From: Jejuia sp040720935
GTDB lineage: Bacteria; Bacteroidota; Bacteroidia; Flavobacteriales; Flavobacteriaceae
Direction: 5' to 3'
Length of the DNA stretch: 64,000 bases
Assembly (NCBI RefSeq): GCF_040720935.1
Contig: NZ_JBFDAE010000004.1
Location: 1-64,000, forward strand
Shown here: positions 35,455 to 46,101 of the stretch, piece after piece
Position numbering within the stretch: the stretch's first letter is position 1
Layout: every line of letters begins with the position of its first letter
The notes under the pieces: generated by a model
What the model saw: the letters and a program-made list of their open reading frames with translations, nothing else
Database searches by the model: none
What the model was told of the DNA's origin: nothing
Made by a program: the position numbers and the translations under genes

Positions 35455-37800
35455 ATGTTAAAAAAAGCCATCATTCTATTCATCTATACCTTGCCCTTGT
35501 TGCAGTTTGCCCAAGATTTTTCTAATTTATGGAAAGGGTATTTTTCATATTACAATATAACAGACATTGTAAGTAGCGAGACAAAAATTTATGCCTCAGC
35601 CGAGAATGCCGTTTTTAGCTATGATATTCAAACCAAAGAGATAGAGAAAATAACGACGGTAAATGGATTATCTGGAGAAGCAATATCTACTATTTTCTAT
35701 AGTGATGCTTTCGGATTGCTGTTAATAGGTTATGAAAATGGATTGATGGAAGTTGTTTTAGATGATGACGATGATGTTTTAACAATAGTCGATATCCGGG
35801 ATAAACCTACCATTCCGCCTAACGATAAACGAATAAACCATTTTAATGCTCATGAAAATCTGGTGTATATAGCCACCGATTTTGGTATTTCTGTTTTCGA
35901 TTTAGAAAGGTTGGAATTTGGAGACACCTATTTTATTGGCAACCTTGGAAGCCAAATAGAGGTAAAACAAACTACAATTTTTAATGGGTTTATTTATGCG
36001 GGATGTTTGGACGGCGCAGGAATTAGAAAAGCACCAATTACAAATACTAACTTAATTGATTACAAGAATTGGGAAACCATCGTTGGGGGTAATTATTCAG
36101 CTATTGAAACTATTGAGGATAAATTATATACCGTAAGAACCGACAGGAGAATTTATGAGATAAATAATGATGCATTATCAGAACGTTTCCACTATAGCGA
36201 TGTGCCTCTTAAAATGGTGGCTTCAGACAATAATTTATTGGTAACCACCAAGAACAATGTATTCGTTTATTCAAGTGATTTTACTTTGAGTGGCCAGTTT
36301 GATGTTACAGCTGAATTAAACACTAAATATACAGCGGCTACTTCAAACGGAGATTTTATTTTTATAGGAACAGAAGATTTTGGTGTTCTAAAAACATCTT
36401 TGATAAACGCCACAAGTTTTGAGGAAATCCGTCCAGATGGGCCCTTGTTAAACATCCCTTTTTCTATTGAAGCAAAATACAATAATTTATGGGTTACTTA
36501 TGGCGAGTATAATAACGAATTAAATCCGTATCCTTTAAATAGTCGAGGTTTTAGTGTGCTAAAGGAAACAGGTTGGGTTAACACACCATATAGTGCTGTT
36601 TTTGAAGCAAAATGTTTAAATACTATCTCTGTTAATCCATTTAATACCAGTCAGGTTTTTATAAGTTCTTTTTTTAATGGCATATTGGAAGTAAATGATG
36701 ATATCCCTACGGTTTTATATGATACTACAAATAGTGAAATAGAATCTTTAATAATTCCTACAAATCCAAGTTATATTGATGTAAGGTTAGGCCATTCAGC
36801 TTTTGACGAGAATGGTTTGCTCTGGACTATTACAAGCAGAATACAACGCCCCTTGAAATCTTACAATCCTTCAAATGGGCAATGGGCCCATTACGATTTT
36901 AGCGAAATAGTAGGGAATCCTTTAAATGGTAATGTAGGTTTTTTTAATTTTGTAATAGCTCCAGATGACACTATTTTCATTGCCTCATGGTCAAAAGGAG
37001 TTATTGGTTTTAATGCGAATAACGGAAACCAACTCTTAAAAAACATTAGTGACGAAGAGGCCAATTTACCAGGTAGAACAATAACATCAATCGCTTTAGA
37101 TAAAAGAAACCAACTATGGATTGGCACCGCAAAGGGGCTAAGGGTGTTGTACAATACATCTAATTTTTTTAGGGATGATGTTATAGCTGATGAGATCATA
37201 ATTGAAGAGGATGGTATAGCTAAAGAGCTCTTGTTTCAACAGTATATTTCAGATATAGAAGTTGATGGATCAAATAATAAATGGATTGGGACTTTCGAGA
37301 CAGGGCTTTTCTATCTATCTCAAGACGGACAAAGAACTATTTTTCATTTTACAAAAGAGAACTCGCCATTACCATCTAACATCATAACCGATATTTCAAT
37401 AGATGAAGCCAATGGAGAAGTGTTTATAGCTACTCAAAAGGGTTTAGTGTCTTTTTCTTCTGGGAGTTCGGCTACCCAAGCAGATTTTGCTAAATCCCAT
37501 GCCTATCCAAACCCCGTTAGGCCTCAGTTTGATATTGTTGAAGAGAAAGTTAAAATTAAGGATATTCCAGAAAACGTAAATATTAAAATAACCGATATTG
37601 AAGGTAATTTAGTGGCCGAAGCCCAATCAAGAACCAATTTAAGGTATCAGGGATTTAATTTAGAAATTGACGGTGGAATAGCCTATTGGAACGGAAAGAA
37701 TTTTGCCAACAACGTAGTAGCATCTGGAGTATATTTAATAATGCTTGCAGATTTGGATAGTTTTGAAACCAAAGTCATTAAACTAATGGTAGTAAGGTAA
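35455..37800 (+). CDS. porZ: PorZ-like T9SS beta-propeller protein
   Basis: A 781-residue protein counted from the ATG at 35455. Signal peptide (ILFIYTLPLLQFAQ), then two beta-propellers built from ligand-binding YVTN-like/two-component-propeller repeats (for example IYASAENAVFSYDIQTKEI, GLSGEAISTIFYS; LDKRNQLWIGTAKGLRVLY, DGSNNKWIGTFETGLFYL) and a C-terminal sorting-like domain (SHAYPNPVRPQFDIV ... GVYLIMLADLDSFETKVIK). PorZ is part of the cell-surface attachment complex of the type IX system, with PorU and PorV. recO starts at its last base, so the two are coupled. Confidence 0.85.
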   Translation: MLKKAIILFIYTLPLLQFAQDFSNLWKGYFSYYNITDIVSSETKIYASAENAVFSYDIQTKEIEKITTVNGLSGEAISTIFYSDAFGLLLIGYENGLMEVVLDDDDDVLTIVDIRDKPTIPPNDKRINHFNAHENLVYIATDFGISVFDLERLEFGDTYFIGNLGSQIEVKQTTIFNGFIYAGCLDGAGIRKAPITNTNLIDYKNWETIVGGNYSAIETIEDKLYTVRTDRRIYEINNDALSERFHYSDVPLKMVASDNNLLVTTKNNVFVYSSDFTLSGQFDVTAELNTKYTAATSNGDFIFIGTEDFGVLKTSLINATSFEEIRPDGPLLNIPFSIEAKYNNLWVTYGEYNNELNPYPLNSRGFSVLKETGWVNTPYSAVFEAKCLNTISVNPFNTSQVFISSFFNGILEVNDDIPTVLYDTTNSEIESLIIPTNPSYIDVRLGHSAFDENGLLWTITSRIQRPLKSYNPSNGQWAHYDFSEIVGNPLNGNVGFFNFVIAPDDTIFIASWSKGVIGFNANNGNQLLKNISDEEANLPGRTITSIALDKRNQLWIGTAKGLRVLYNTSNFFRDDVIADEIIIEEDGIAKELLFQQYISDIEVDGSNNKWIGTFETGLFYLSQDGQRTIFHFTKENSPLPSNIITDISIDEANGEVFIATQKGLVSFSSGSSATQADFAKSHAYPNPVRPQFDIVEEKVKIKDIPENVNIKITDIEGNLVAEAQSRTNLRYQGFNLEIDGGIAYWNGKNFANNVVASGVYLIMLADLDSFETKVIKLMVVR

Positions 37801-38519
37801 TGCTCTGTACAACAAAAGCAATTGTTCTTTCAAGTTTAAGGTATCGAGACAACGATTTAATTGTTAAATGCTATACTCTCGAATATGGCATTATAAGTTT
37901 TCTGGTAAGAGGGGTTTTAAAATCAAAAAAATCGCATACAAAAGCTGCTTATTTTCAATTATTATCACAGCTACAAATTGTATTTAATTACACTCAAAAC
38001 CGTTCTTTATATACTTTAAAAGAAGTAAAGCCTCATGGACTTTATAGCAGTTTGCATTCCCATATTTTAAAATGTTCGGTGGCTATGTTCTTATCAGAAG
38101 TATTAGCCACTACACTTCAAGAAGAAGAGAAAAATGAAGCATTGTATAGTTATTTGGAAACAACCTTACAATGGTTTGATAATCAGGATGAATGCCCCAA
38201 TTTTCATTTGTTATTTTTATTAAAGCTTACTAAATATTTAGGGTTTTATCCAGATATTGAACATATAGATTTCAAGTTTTTCAACTTACAAGATGGTTGT
38301 TTTGAAATGAAAAGCAAAGGAAAGCAATCAATTTCAGGGGAAAATTTAATACTTTTAAAAGATCTTTTAGGCACAACATTTGATGCCTTAAATACTATAA
38401 AAATAAATGCAGGTCAAAGACAGACGTTCTTAAGTATGATTTTGCTTTATTTTGAACTACATTTGGGCAGTTTTAGAACGCCCAGATCACTACAGGTTTT
38501 TAATCAGGTTTTTAATTAA
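37800..38519 (+). CDS. recO: DNA repair protein RecO
   Basis: A 239-residue RecO with an N-terminal OB fold (TKAIVLSSLRYRDNDLIVKCYTLEYG) and a helical C-terminal half. The usual zinc-finger cysteines of some RecO proteins are not obvious. It loads RecA onto SSB-coated DNA. Its ATG overlaps the porZ stop by one base. Confidence 0.9.
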   Translation: MLCTTKAIVLSSLRYRDNDLIVKCYTLEYGIISFLVRGVLKSKKSHTKAAYFQLLSQLQIVFNYTQNRSLYTLKEVKPHGLYSSLHSHILKCSVAMFLSEVLATTLQEEEKNEALYSYLETTLQWFDNQDECPNFHLLFLLKLTKYLGFYPDIEHIDFKFFNLQDGCFEMKSKGKQSISGENLILLKDLLGTTFDALNTIKINAGQRQTFLSMILLYFELHLGSFRTPRSLQVFNQVFN

Positions 38520-38523
38520 AATA

Positions 38524-40935
38524 ATGAAGTTTAGCTATTTGCTTTTAGTGTTTTCGCTACTCTCTATAGGAGTGAAAGCTCAAGAAATAAAAGTATTAAA
38601 TACCATCACAGAAGAGCCTATTTATGGTGTAGCAATTTTTGATTCAAAAAAAACTAAAAGTGTTATTACCAATTTTAAAGGTATCGCATTATTAGACAAA
38701 TTTGCCCCAAACGATACGCTTTATTTTCAGCACTTATCCCATATTACCAAATCATTACTAAAATCTGAAATTCCAACATCTCATAGTGTCTTTTTAGATG
38801 CCAATACGCAAGGCTTAAGTGAAATTGTAATTTCTGCTTCTAAGTTTGAGCAAAGTAAACGTGATATTCCTCAGAAAATATTAAACAGTAATGCACAAAT
38901 AATTGACTTGATGCATCCGCAGACAAGTGCAGACTTGTTGCAAAATACGGGGTTGGTGTATGTTCAAAAAAGCCAATTGGGTGGCGGAAGCCCAATGATC
39001 AGAGGGTTTTCTACCAACAGATTGCTCATCACGGTTGATGGGGTAAGAATGAATAATGCTACGTTTAGAGGTGGCAATGTACATAATGTTATAGCCGTAG
39101 ATCCACTTTCCATTCAAAGCACAGAAGTTACATTGGGTTCTGGCTCTGTAATATACGGTAGTGACGCTATTGGTGGTGTGATGAGTTTTTATACAAAAGA
39201 ACCAAAGTTGTCGCATAGCGATACACTTTTAATTAAAGCCAATACTTTGGCAAGATACTCTTCTGCGAGTGACGAAAAAACAATGCATTTTGATGTTAAT
39301 CTGGGGTATAAAAAATGGGCTTTTTTAACTAGTGCTAGTTACACCGATTTTAATGATTTAAGAATGGGTTCTCATGGGCCTGATGATTATTTAAGACCAG
39401 AGTTTGTTGTTTCTAATGGAGGAAACGATGTTGTAGTTTCTAATCCAAATCCAAAGGTTCAGAAATTTTCGGGATACAATCAGTTAAACATCATGCAAAA
39501 GGTGAAATATAAGCCTCATAAAAATTTAGATTTTGATTTGGGGATTCATTATTCAACATCTTCAGACATCCCAAGATATGATAGATTTGTGCGTTATCAG
39601 GATGAAAATTTGCGCTTTGCGGAATGGAATTATGGGCCGCAAAAATGGTTTATGTCCAATCTTCAGGTTACTAAATTAAGTAGTCGTTCCAATTTATATG
39701 ACAAAATAAAAGCGACATTGGCGTATCAAAATTTTCAAGAAAGCAGAATTGATAGGGATTTTCAATCGGATGACAGAAGAATTAGAGAAGAAGCTTTGGA
39801 TGCATACTCGTTCAATTTAGATTTCGAAAAGCGATTAACTGCTAAAACCCGTTTGTTCTATGGGGTTGAGTATGTATTTAATAAAGTGATGTCTCAGGGG
39901 CAAATTGAAGATGTTAATACTGGAATATTCTCAAATACCGTTTCAAGATACCCTAATGGTTCTAGTTGGTCTTCCGCAGCTGTATATTTGAGTTTAAAGT
40001 ACAAGCCCAATGCAAAGTTCGTTTTTCAATCTGGGTTGCGCTTTAATAATGTAGTTTCAAAAGCAGATTTTACTGAAAACAACCAATATTTAAATTTGCC
40101 CTTTCAAAGTGCAATGAATAAAGCAGGTGCCTTAACAGGAACTGCCGGTCTTACTTGGTCAACAAACCAAATCATGCAATGGAAACTTAATGCATCATCC
40201 GCGTTTAGAGCACCAAATATAGATGATATAGGCAAGGTTTTTGATTCTGAACCAGGATCTGTTGTAGTGCCCAACGAAAATTTAAGACCAGAGTATGCAT
40301 ATGGCGGGGACTTAGGGTTAAAGCTGGATTTTAACCAAAAATTCGTATTAGATTTAAGTACCTATTATACCTATTTGGATAATGCTTTGGTAAGGAGGGA
40401 TTTTATGCTTGATGGTAATAGCGAAATTTTATATGATGGCGAATTAAGCAACGTTCAAGCGATACAAAATGCATCAAAAGCTTGGATCTATGGTTTTGAG
40501 GTTGGTTTAAAAATAGCACTTGCTAAGAATTTAAAATTTACATCACAATATAGTGTTATTGGAGGTACGGAAGAAAATGATAATATAGAAGTGCCTATAA
40601 GACATGTAGCTCCAAATTTTGGAAATGCGCATTTGGTTTGGGCAAACAACAAATTCACTTTTGATGCCTTTGTAGATTACAATGGCGAATTATCTTTTAA
40701 TCAATTGGCACCTTCAGAAATAGAAAAAGACTATATCTATGCAGCCGATGAAAACGGAAATCCTTATGCGCCTTCATGGTACACCCTAAATATTAGAACC
40801 CAATATAAAGTCAGCAATTCTACCACGATTACTGCTGCTTTGGAGAACATTACAGACCAACGTTACAAACCTTACTCTTCAGGAATTGCAGCTCCAGGAA
40901 GAAACCTTATCATTGCTTTAAAGTATAGTTTATAA
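38524..40935 (+). CDS. TonB-dependent outer-membrane receptor
   Basis: An 803-residue receptor counted from the ATG at 38524, which gives a signal peptide (MKFSYLLLVFSLLSIGVKAQ); an upstream Met inside recO is rejected. Order: carboxypeptidase-like regulatory domain (residues 20-105), plug (SASKFEQSKRDIPQKI ... GGSPMIRGFSTNRLLITVDGVRMNN ... GSGSVIYGSDAIGGV) and a 22-strand-type barrel ending in FKYSL-like aromatic residue (IIALKYSL). The layout is that of iron or haem receptors, but the substrate is not readable. It ends with a terminator. Confidence 0.93.
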   Translation: MKFSYLLLVFSLLSIGVKAQEIKVLNTITEEPIYGVAIFDSKKTKSVITNFKGIALLDKFAPNDTLYFQHLSHITKSLLKSEIPTSHSVFLDANTQGLSEIVISASKFEQSKRDIPQKILNSNAQIIDLMHPQTSADLLQNTGLVYVQKSQLGGGSPMIRGFSTNRLLITVDGVRMNNATFRGGNVHNVIAVDPLSIQSTEVTLGSGSVIYGSDAIGGVMSFYTKEPKLSHSDTLLIKANTLARYSSASDEKTMHFDVNLGYKKWAFLTSASYTDFNDLRMGSHGPDDYLRPEFVVSNGGNDVVVSNPNPKVQKFSGYNQLNIMQKVKYKPHKNLDFDLGIHYSTSSDIPRYDRFVRYQDENLRFAEWNYGPQKWFMSNLQVTKLSSRSNLYDKIKATLAYQNFQESRIDRDFQSDDRRIREEALDAYSFNLDFEKRLTAKTRLFYGVEYVFNKVMSQGQIEDVNTGIFSNTVSRYPNGSSWSSAAVYLSLKYKPNAKFVFQSGLRFNNVVSKADFTENNQYLNLPFQSAMNKAGALTGTAGLTWSTNQIMQWKLNASSAFRAPNIDDIGKVFDSEPGSVVVPNENLRPEYAYGGDLGLKLDFNQKFVLDLSTYYTYLDNALVRRDFMLDGNSEILYDGELSNVQAIQNASKAWIYGFEVGLKIALAKNLKFTSQYSVIGGTEENDNIEVPIRHVAPNFGNAHLVWANNKFTFDAFVDYNGELSFNQLAPSEIEKDYIYAADENGNPYAPSWYTLNIRTQYKVSNSTTITAALENITDQRYKPYSSGIAAPGRNLIIALKYSL

Positions 40936-40978
40936 AAAACACCTCAGTATATCTTTGATAAAGAGGTGTGGTTTTTTA
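40936..40978 (+). terminator. Terminator of the TonB receptor gene
   Basis: CACCTC (40940-40945) pairs with GAGGTG (40963-40968) followed by T-rich sequence. Confidence 0.7.
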
Positions 40979-41009
40979 TCGTATATAGAAACGGTTTATT
41001 CATTTTTGA

Positions 41010-41125
41010 GGGTTTAACCTGCCAGCCGGCAGGCTGGTACCCCGAGGCTTGCCTCGTTTTTCTTTTTTGGAATTTAGTTTTTTCTTTTTTGGAATTTTAA
41101 AACCTCGTGGGCTTGCCCCGAGGTA
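41010..41125 (-). terminator. Palindromic cluster between convergent genes
   Basis: Three hairpins: CCTGCCAGCCGGCAGG, CGAGGCTTGCCTCG followed by T residues, and CCTCGTGGGCTTGCCCCGAGG (41103-41123), the last placed as terminator of the minus-strand T9SS gene. The unit TTTTCTTTTTTGGAATTT occurs twice in tandem between them. Confidence 0.6.
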
Positions 41126-41127
41126 TT

Positions 41128-43536
41128 TTATTTCTTTACCGCTTTCTTGGTAATTACAGCACCATTGGCTAAAGTTACTTTTGCAATATAAACCGCAGAT
41201 TTAAGATGAGATAAGGTGTAGGTTTCAGAGTTAGAATTCCCTTTTAAATTGTAAAGTTCCCGACCCAATAAATCAAAAATAGCGATAGATTTTAGTGTGG
41301 AATGTGTTGTGCTAAAATTAACGTTGTTATTTTCTAATTCAACAATAGTTAAATTACTCGGGTTTGAAGCAAAATCATCAGTTGACAATAATGCATGCTC
41401 ATTAAATACAATTTCAAAACGATCATTGAATTCACCAGTTTCCGAGGTGAATGTATAATTGCCATTTGATAAATTGTGGCTTTTGTTTAACAAATTATCG
41501 TTCAAATAAACAAAGTTTTTTGTTAAAAAGTCCCCCTGTGATTTTTCAACGGATAATGTATAAATAGTTGGGGCTGTTATAGAAGTATAAAAACCAATAG
41601 GGATTATTTCATTTATAGTAATACTATCAGGACTTTTACCTTGAATAGCATATTTTTTGTCATTTTCACCATTAATTTTAGTGTAAATTATTGATGCCAC
41701 CCCACTTGATAAATTCCTAGGCGCGTCATAAGCCATACCGTCATAATTATTCGTAGCTCCCTTTACATAAGCAATAAGTATTTGGTTAAATATACCATTG
41801 TTAGAGGTTAAATTAATCCAAAGTTTATCAGTTTGGGTGGTCTTAGTTTTCTTAGAATTCTTGAAAAATTGACTGTTGCTGGTGCCGTCGGCAACACGCA
41901 TGGAATTGTTGAAACTAACACTTCCATTTGCTATTCCCGCAATGAAGAACCCTTGTCCTGAAGGAATAAAATCATCAACAGTTCCTGGGGTATTATTAAC
42001 ACTTCCGCTACCAGTATTTATGATAATGTAGTCATTTTGAGAAAAGTTAAATCCTTGATTACCGTTTGCTGCACTTGAAGCAGGGGTGGAATGAGACCAT
42101 AAATAAGCCGCTCCACTAACTACTCCAGAATTAAGCGCGTAAAATGCATCAAAATCTAGCGCACATGGATAAGGGTTGCCAATTAAATTCCAATGTTCTC
42201 CTATATTGGCAGGGTTATAATAAATTGTGGAAGTAACGAGCCCGTTATTAAATGCCCCTTCAAAATTATAATTATAGGATGCTCCAGATGTAAAACCAAC
42301 GGTTGTATGAGTAGCAGCATAACCAACGCCAGGTGCTAGAGTAGTACCTGGGGCCAATGTTTGCCAGTCATTACCATCATCATCAATATCATCAGAACCA
42401 GCAATAAGTGTGTTATCATTTCCAGACTCTTGAAGTGCATCTATATAGTTGTTGGCATTGAACCAAAAACGCATATCAGAAGTAAAAAATGCTGAACCAG
42501 CAGTTGTATTTGTTACGGGAGAACCCCAGTATGTATAATCGTACCAGTTAGTTAAAGTACTTGTTTCTTTTCTAACTGTGGCATAGCCACTTACTCCTAA
42601 GGTAAAAGTAGCACTATCATTATTCTGAACGAATGCACCATGATTTTGTACGGTAATTTCACCATCATCTACATCGACATTGTTTTCAACTTCCACATAA
42701 GTGTTATCTGCAACATTCAAAATGGCGCCATTATTAATGTCTAAACTACATGCAGTAAAGTTACCATTTGTGCTTGTATCGTAGTCGTCATCAATAACTG
42801 CTTTTCTGTCTATAGTAGGCGCTATGTTCCAAGATGTACCATCCCATGTCGCGGTTGTAAAACAAGGGTCGCATGTGTATGCACAGCCACCAATAGAGGA
42901 TAAAGGGCTATCTGTAAGGGTCCAATTTGAAACATTTGTTGTGGCTGACAAAATAGCTGAATTTCCACTTGTAACACTACATCCATAATCTCCATTTTCG
43001 AAATCGCCAAAATTCACGGCGTTTGTACCATCTGTAAGACCTGTAGGTAGTGATGTATTATTAGAATTACTTATGGTTGACCATCCATTGGTATTTCCAA
43101 AATGTATAGCATTGATAAAAGTAGGAGAAGCCTCTGTGCCTTGATAAATCAGGATTTGATCGCCATTTGTGGCATTTAAGGCAAAAGTTCCAAACGTACT
43201 CACAATTGTTCCAGATGAAGCAGACAGGCTTGTAGAATTATCCACGATTATTTCTGTGCCACAAGGAATGTAAGTATCAGCTGTCCATGTTAAAATTCCT
43301 TCTCCCGTTCTAAAAGTGTTAGTTGATAACCAAGCTTTATCTGTGAATTTAACCACAGTAGATGCTTCTACATCTACCAAAAGAACAAAACTAAAATGCT
43401 CTCCCATATTTGGAGGGGTTAGGTTGTTATCTGAATTAAATCCAGTAACAACAATATCTCCTGCGGCTAGAGTAGTTTGTCCAAAATTAAAATTATAAGC
43501 AAGAAGTAATGCTATTAAACAAGTAATTTTTTTCAT
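41128..43536 (-). CDS. Secreted T9SS protein (paralogue A)
   Basis: An 802-residue protein with a signal peptide (ITCLIALLLAYNFNFGQ), a lamin-tail-like N-terminal domain (GDIVVTGFNSDNNLTPPNMGEHFSFVLL ... NATNGDQILIYQG), a central beta-rich region shared with its neighbour (SATFTLGVSGYATVRKETST; GEHWNLIGNPYPCALDFDAF; QGFFIAGI) and a T9SS type A sorting domain at the C-terminus. The last 100 residues are almost identical to paralogue B at 43737. Exported to the cell surface or medium; function unknown. Confidence 0.85.
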   Translation of the reverse strand: MKKITCLIALLLAYNFNFGQTTLAAGDIVVTGFNSDNNLTPPNMGEHFSFVLLVDVEASTVVKFTDKAWLSTNTFRTGEGILTWTADTYIPCGTEIIVDNSTSLSASSGTIVSTFGTFALNATNGDQILIYQGTEASPTFINAIHFGNTNGWSTISNSNNTSLPTGLTDGTNAVNFGDFENGDYGCSVTSGNSAILSATTNVSNWTLTDSPLSSIGGCAYTCDPCFTTATWDGTSWNIAPTIDRKAVIDDDYDTSTNGNFTACSLDINNGAILNVADNTYVEVENNVDVDDGEITVQNHGAFVQNNDSATFTLGVSGYATVRKETSTLTNWYDYTYWGSPVTNTTAGSAFFTSDMRFWFNANNYIDALQESGNDNTLIAGSDDIDDDGNDWQTLAPGTTLAPGVGYAATHTTVGFTSGASYNYNFEGAFNNGLVTSTIYYNPANIGEHWNLIGNPYPCALDFDAFYALNSGVVSGAAYLWSHSTPASSAANGNQGFNFSQNDYIIINTGSGSVNNTPGTVDDFIPSGQGFFIAGIANGSVSFNNSMRVADGTSNSQFFKNSKKTKTTQTDKLWINLTSNNGIFNQILIAYVKGATNNYDGMAYDAPRNLSSGVASIIYTKINGENDKKYAIQGKSPDSITINEIIPIGFYTSITAPTIYTLSVEKSQGDFLTKNFVYLNDNLLNKSHNLSNGNYTFTSETGEFNDRFEIVFNEHALLSTDDFASNPSNLTIVELENNNVNFSTTHSTLKSIAIFDLLGRELYNLKGNSNSETYTLSHLKSAVYIAKVTLANGAVITKKAVKK

Positions 43537-43736
43537 CGGGTTAAGCTTTAATACTAGAAAGGGGGGCTTTCTTTTAGTAATATTAAAAACAATATTAAAT
43601 TGTAATTATTAAAACTACAGTATATAATATAGTCAAAGCTAAAATATATTTCTTAAACCAGAAAATAGTTTTGTAAAAAACATAGATTAAAAGACATGTT
43701 TAATCGATGAAATACATTTTTACTGAAAGATAATGA

Positions 43737-46019
43737 TTACTTTTTGAAGAATTTTTTAGAAATACTGCTTCCGTTTGATAGTTGAACCTTAGCTATGTAA
43801 ATTGAACTCTTTAGGTTTGCTAGCCTAAAAGTTTCAGAATTAAAATGGCCTTTTAAATTGTAAAGTTCCCGACCCAATAAATCAAAAATAGCGATAGATT
43901 TTAGTGTGGAATGTGTTGTGCTAAATTTAACGTTGTTATTTTCTAATTCAACAATAGTTAAATTATCTGGGTTTGAAGCAAAATCATCAGTTGACAGTAA
44001 TGCATGCTCATTAAATACGATTTCAAAACGATCATTGAATTCGCCAGTTTCTGAGGTGAATGAATAATCACTATCTGTTAAGTTGTGTATTTTATGCAGC
44101 AATTTGTCTAATAAGAAAACCGAATTAGTATTAAGGAATTCCCCCTCAAATTGAGCAACAGACAATTTGTAAATTGTAGCAACTTCAATATTAGTGCTAA
44201 ACCCAAGTTTTATGACTTCATTTTTATCAATACTATTAACGTGCTTACCTTGAATAACATATTTTTTCAAATCTGTATCCATTGCTGTGTAAAGTGCCGC
44301 TGCAAAATCTTGAGTAAGTAATTTAGGAGCATCATAAGACAAGCCATCATTTAAGTCTGTTGCGCCATCAACATAACCAACTAAAATTTGATTGAAAACT
44401 CCGTTGCCAGAGGTTAAATTGATCCATAGCTTATTTTCTTCATTACTAAGAGAAGATTTTTTAGTAATTGATCCCTTAAAAAATTGACTATTGCTAGTAG
44501 CATCTGCCATTCGGATAGCATTGGTAAATGTTGCTGTACCACTATTTAACGCTGGAATAAAAAATCCTTGCCCTGAACCAACATACCCAGTTGGCACTAT
44601 TGTTGTTCCTCCAGCTGTTCCTCCAGTTCCAATAGTAAATGTAGCATAATCATTTAGGTTGAAGTTTAAGCCTTGATTACCAGGGTTAAGAGCGTCAAGT
44701 GGTCGAGCTTGCGACCAAAAATATGCCGCGCCATCTATAATGCTAGAATTTGCTTGTTGAAAGGCTATAAAATCTATAGCTGAAGGATAGGGGTTTCCGA
44801 TAAAGTTCCAATTTACGCCAGTATTAGCAACGTTTAAAGTGATGTTTACTGGAATGTCTCCAGTATTGAACTCTCCTTCAAAAGATGCTGTTCCTGTTCC
44901 AGGAGATACAAATAATTGAGCTTCTGTCACAGCATACCCAACTCCAGGATCCATCGTTCCATTGGCAATTTGCCAATCATCACCATTGTCGTCAATATCA
45001 TTACCATTAGTATCAACAAAGTTTGCAGCGTTAAACCAAAAACGTCTGCCGTAATCTACATTAGGAAAAACATCCCAAACAGTTGCTCCAACAACAGGAG
45101 AACTCCAATATGTGTAATAATACCATTCTGCTTTTGTTGCTGTTTGTTTATTTACTCTTGCAACACCAGATCCGTTTAAGGTAAATGAGCCATTACTATC
45201 ATTTTGAACAAAATTTCCTTGGGATTCTACTATTATTGTGCCATCTATTATGGCATCATTTTCTACCTCAACATAAGAATTGTTATTGACGGTTAATGTA
45301 TATCCAGTATCAACAGTTAAAGTACATGCTCTAAAATTACCGTTAATACTTGTGTTATAATTATCAGCAATTACCACAGGGGTATTTATTGTGGGGCCAC
45401 TTATAGGTAACCAAGCACCAGCAGTCCAAGTTACAGTTGGCAACGAACAAGTTCCAATGAGACCAACATTGCCGTTAAATATAAAATCATTAATACTATA
45501 AGTTCCAATGGGACTACTAGCTCCCCACCCATAAAATCTAAAGGTTATTGCGCTTGTAATATTTTGGTAAGTACTTGAAGACAGATTTATTGTTGTGCCA
45601 CCTGCCGTAGGAGTTCCTATATTAGCTGTATAACCATCTAAACTACTTCTAAAAACAAAATTTGTTGGACCTGTTCCAGATGCTTGCCCGGTATATACAA
45701 AACTTACAAAATCAATTTCGTATAATGCATTTGGAGATAGTGTAAATTCAAAATAATCAGTATTATCGATTGAGGGGCTGTTCCAGTTTATAGCATTATA
45801 TCTATTATTGGCTGCTCTTCCAGTAATTCCAGATCCTCTAGAAATTCCAGTAGCAGTAATATTGGCATTCACTATTTGCCCTGTCGTATAAGGACTTGTT
45901 AAACCCGGATCAGTACCTGTTACTGAATTTGTAAATATACTTTGCCCATACCCAAAAGATACTGCAGAAAAAATTGCAATTAAAAAAGCAGGTAGTTTTA
46001 AACAAATAATCTTTTTCAT
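43737..46019 (-). CDS. Secreted T9SS protein (paralogue B)
   Basis: A 760-residue protein counted from the ATG at 46019, which yields the signal peptide MKKIICLKLPAFLIAIFSAV; the frame to 46142 would add 41 residues without signal character and overlap recX. N-terminal carbohydrate-binding-like beta-sandwich (residues 28-190), then the same central block as paralogue A (NGSFTLNGSGVARVNKQTAT; GVNWNFIGNPYPSAIDFIAF; GSGQGFFIPAL) and a near-identical sorting domain. Lies 200 bases upstream of A on the same strand. Confidence 0.85.
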   Translation of the reverse strand: MKKIICLKLPAFLIAIFSAVSFGYGQSIFTNSVTGTDPGLTSPYTTGQIVNANITATGISRGSGITGRAANNRYNAINWNSPSIDNTDYFEFTLSPNALYEIDFVSFVYTGQASGTGPTNFVFRSSLDGYTANIGTPTAGGTTINLSSSTYQNITSAITFRFYGWGASSPIGTYSINDFIFNGNVGLIGTCSLPTVTWTAGAWLPISGPTINTPVVIADNYNTSINGNFRACTLTVDTGYTLTVNNNSYVEVENDAIIDGTIIVESQGNFVQNDSNGSFTLNGSGVARVNKQTATKAEWYYYTYWSSPVVGATVWDVFPNVDYGRRFWFNAANFVDTNGNDIDDNGDDWQIANGTMDPGVGYAVTEAQLFVSPGTGTASFEGEFNTGDIPVNITLNVANTGVNWNFIGNPYPSAIDFIAFQQANSSIIDGAAYFWSQARPLDALNPGNQGLNFNLNDYATFTIGTGGTAGGTTIVPTGYVGSGQGFFIPALNSGTATFTNAIRMADATSNSQFFKGSITKKSSLSNEENKLWINLTSGNGVFNQILVGYVDGATDLNDGLSYDAPKLLTQDFAAALYTAMDTDLKKYVIQGKHVNSIDKNEVIKLGFSTNIEVATIYKLSVAQFEGEFLNTNSVFLLDKLLHKIHNLTDSDYSFTSETGEFNDRFEIVFNEHALLSTDDFASNPDNLTIVELENNNVKFSTTHSTLKSIAIFDLLGRELYNLKGHFNSETFRLANLKSSIYIAKVQLSNGSSISKKFFKK

Positions 46020-46101
46020 AATCGTTAAGTTTTTAAATTTAGATTTGGATCTATAAAATTTAATGTTTTTATCAATTTCAATTGTTATTTTTGATGTGCC
46101 T

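Noticed and set aside
35434..35457. TTG start for porZ
   Set aside because: It lies within the TATCTTTG promoter box. The ATG at 35455 gives a proper signal peptide.
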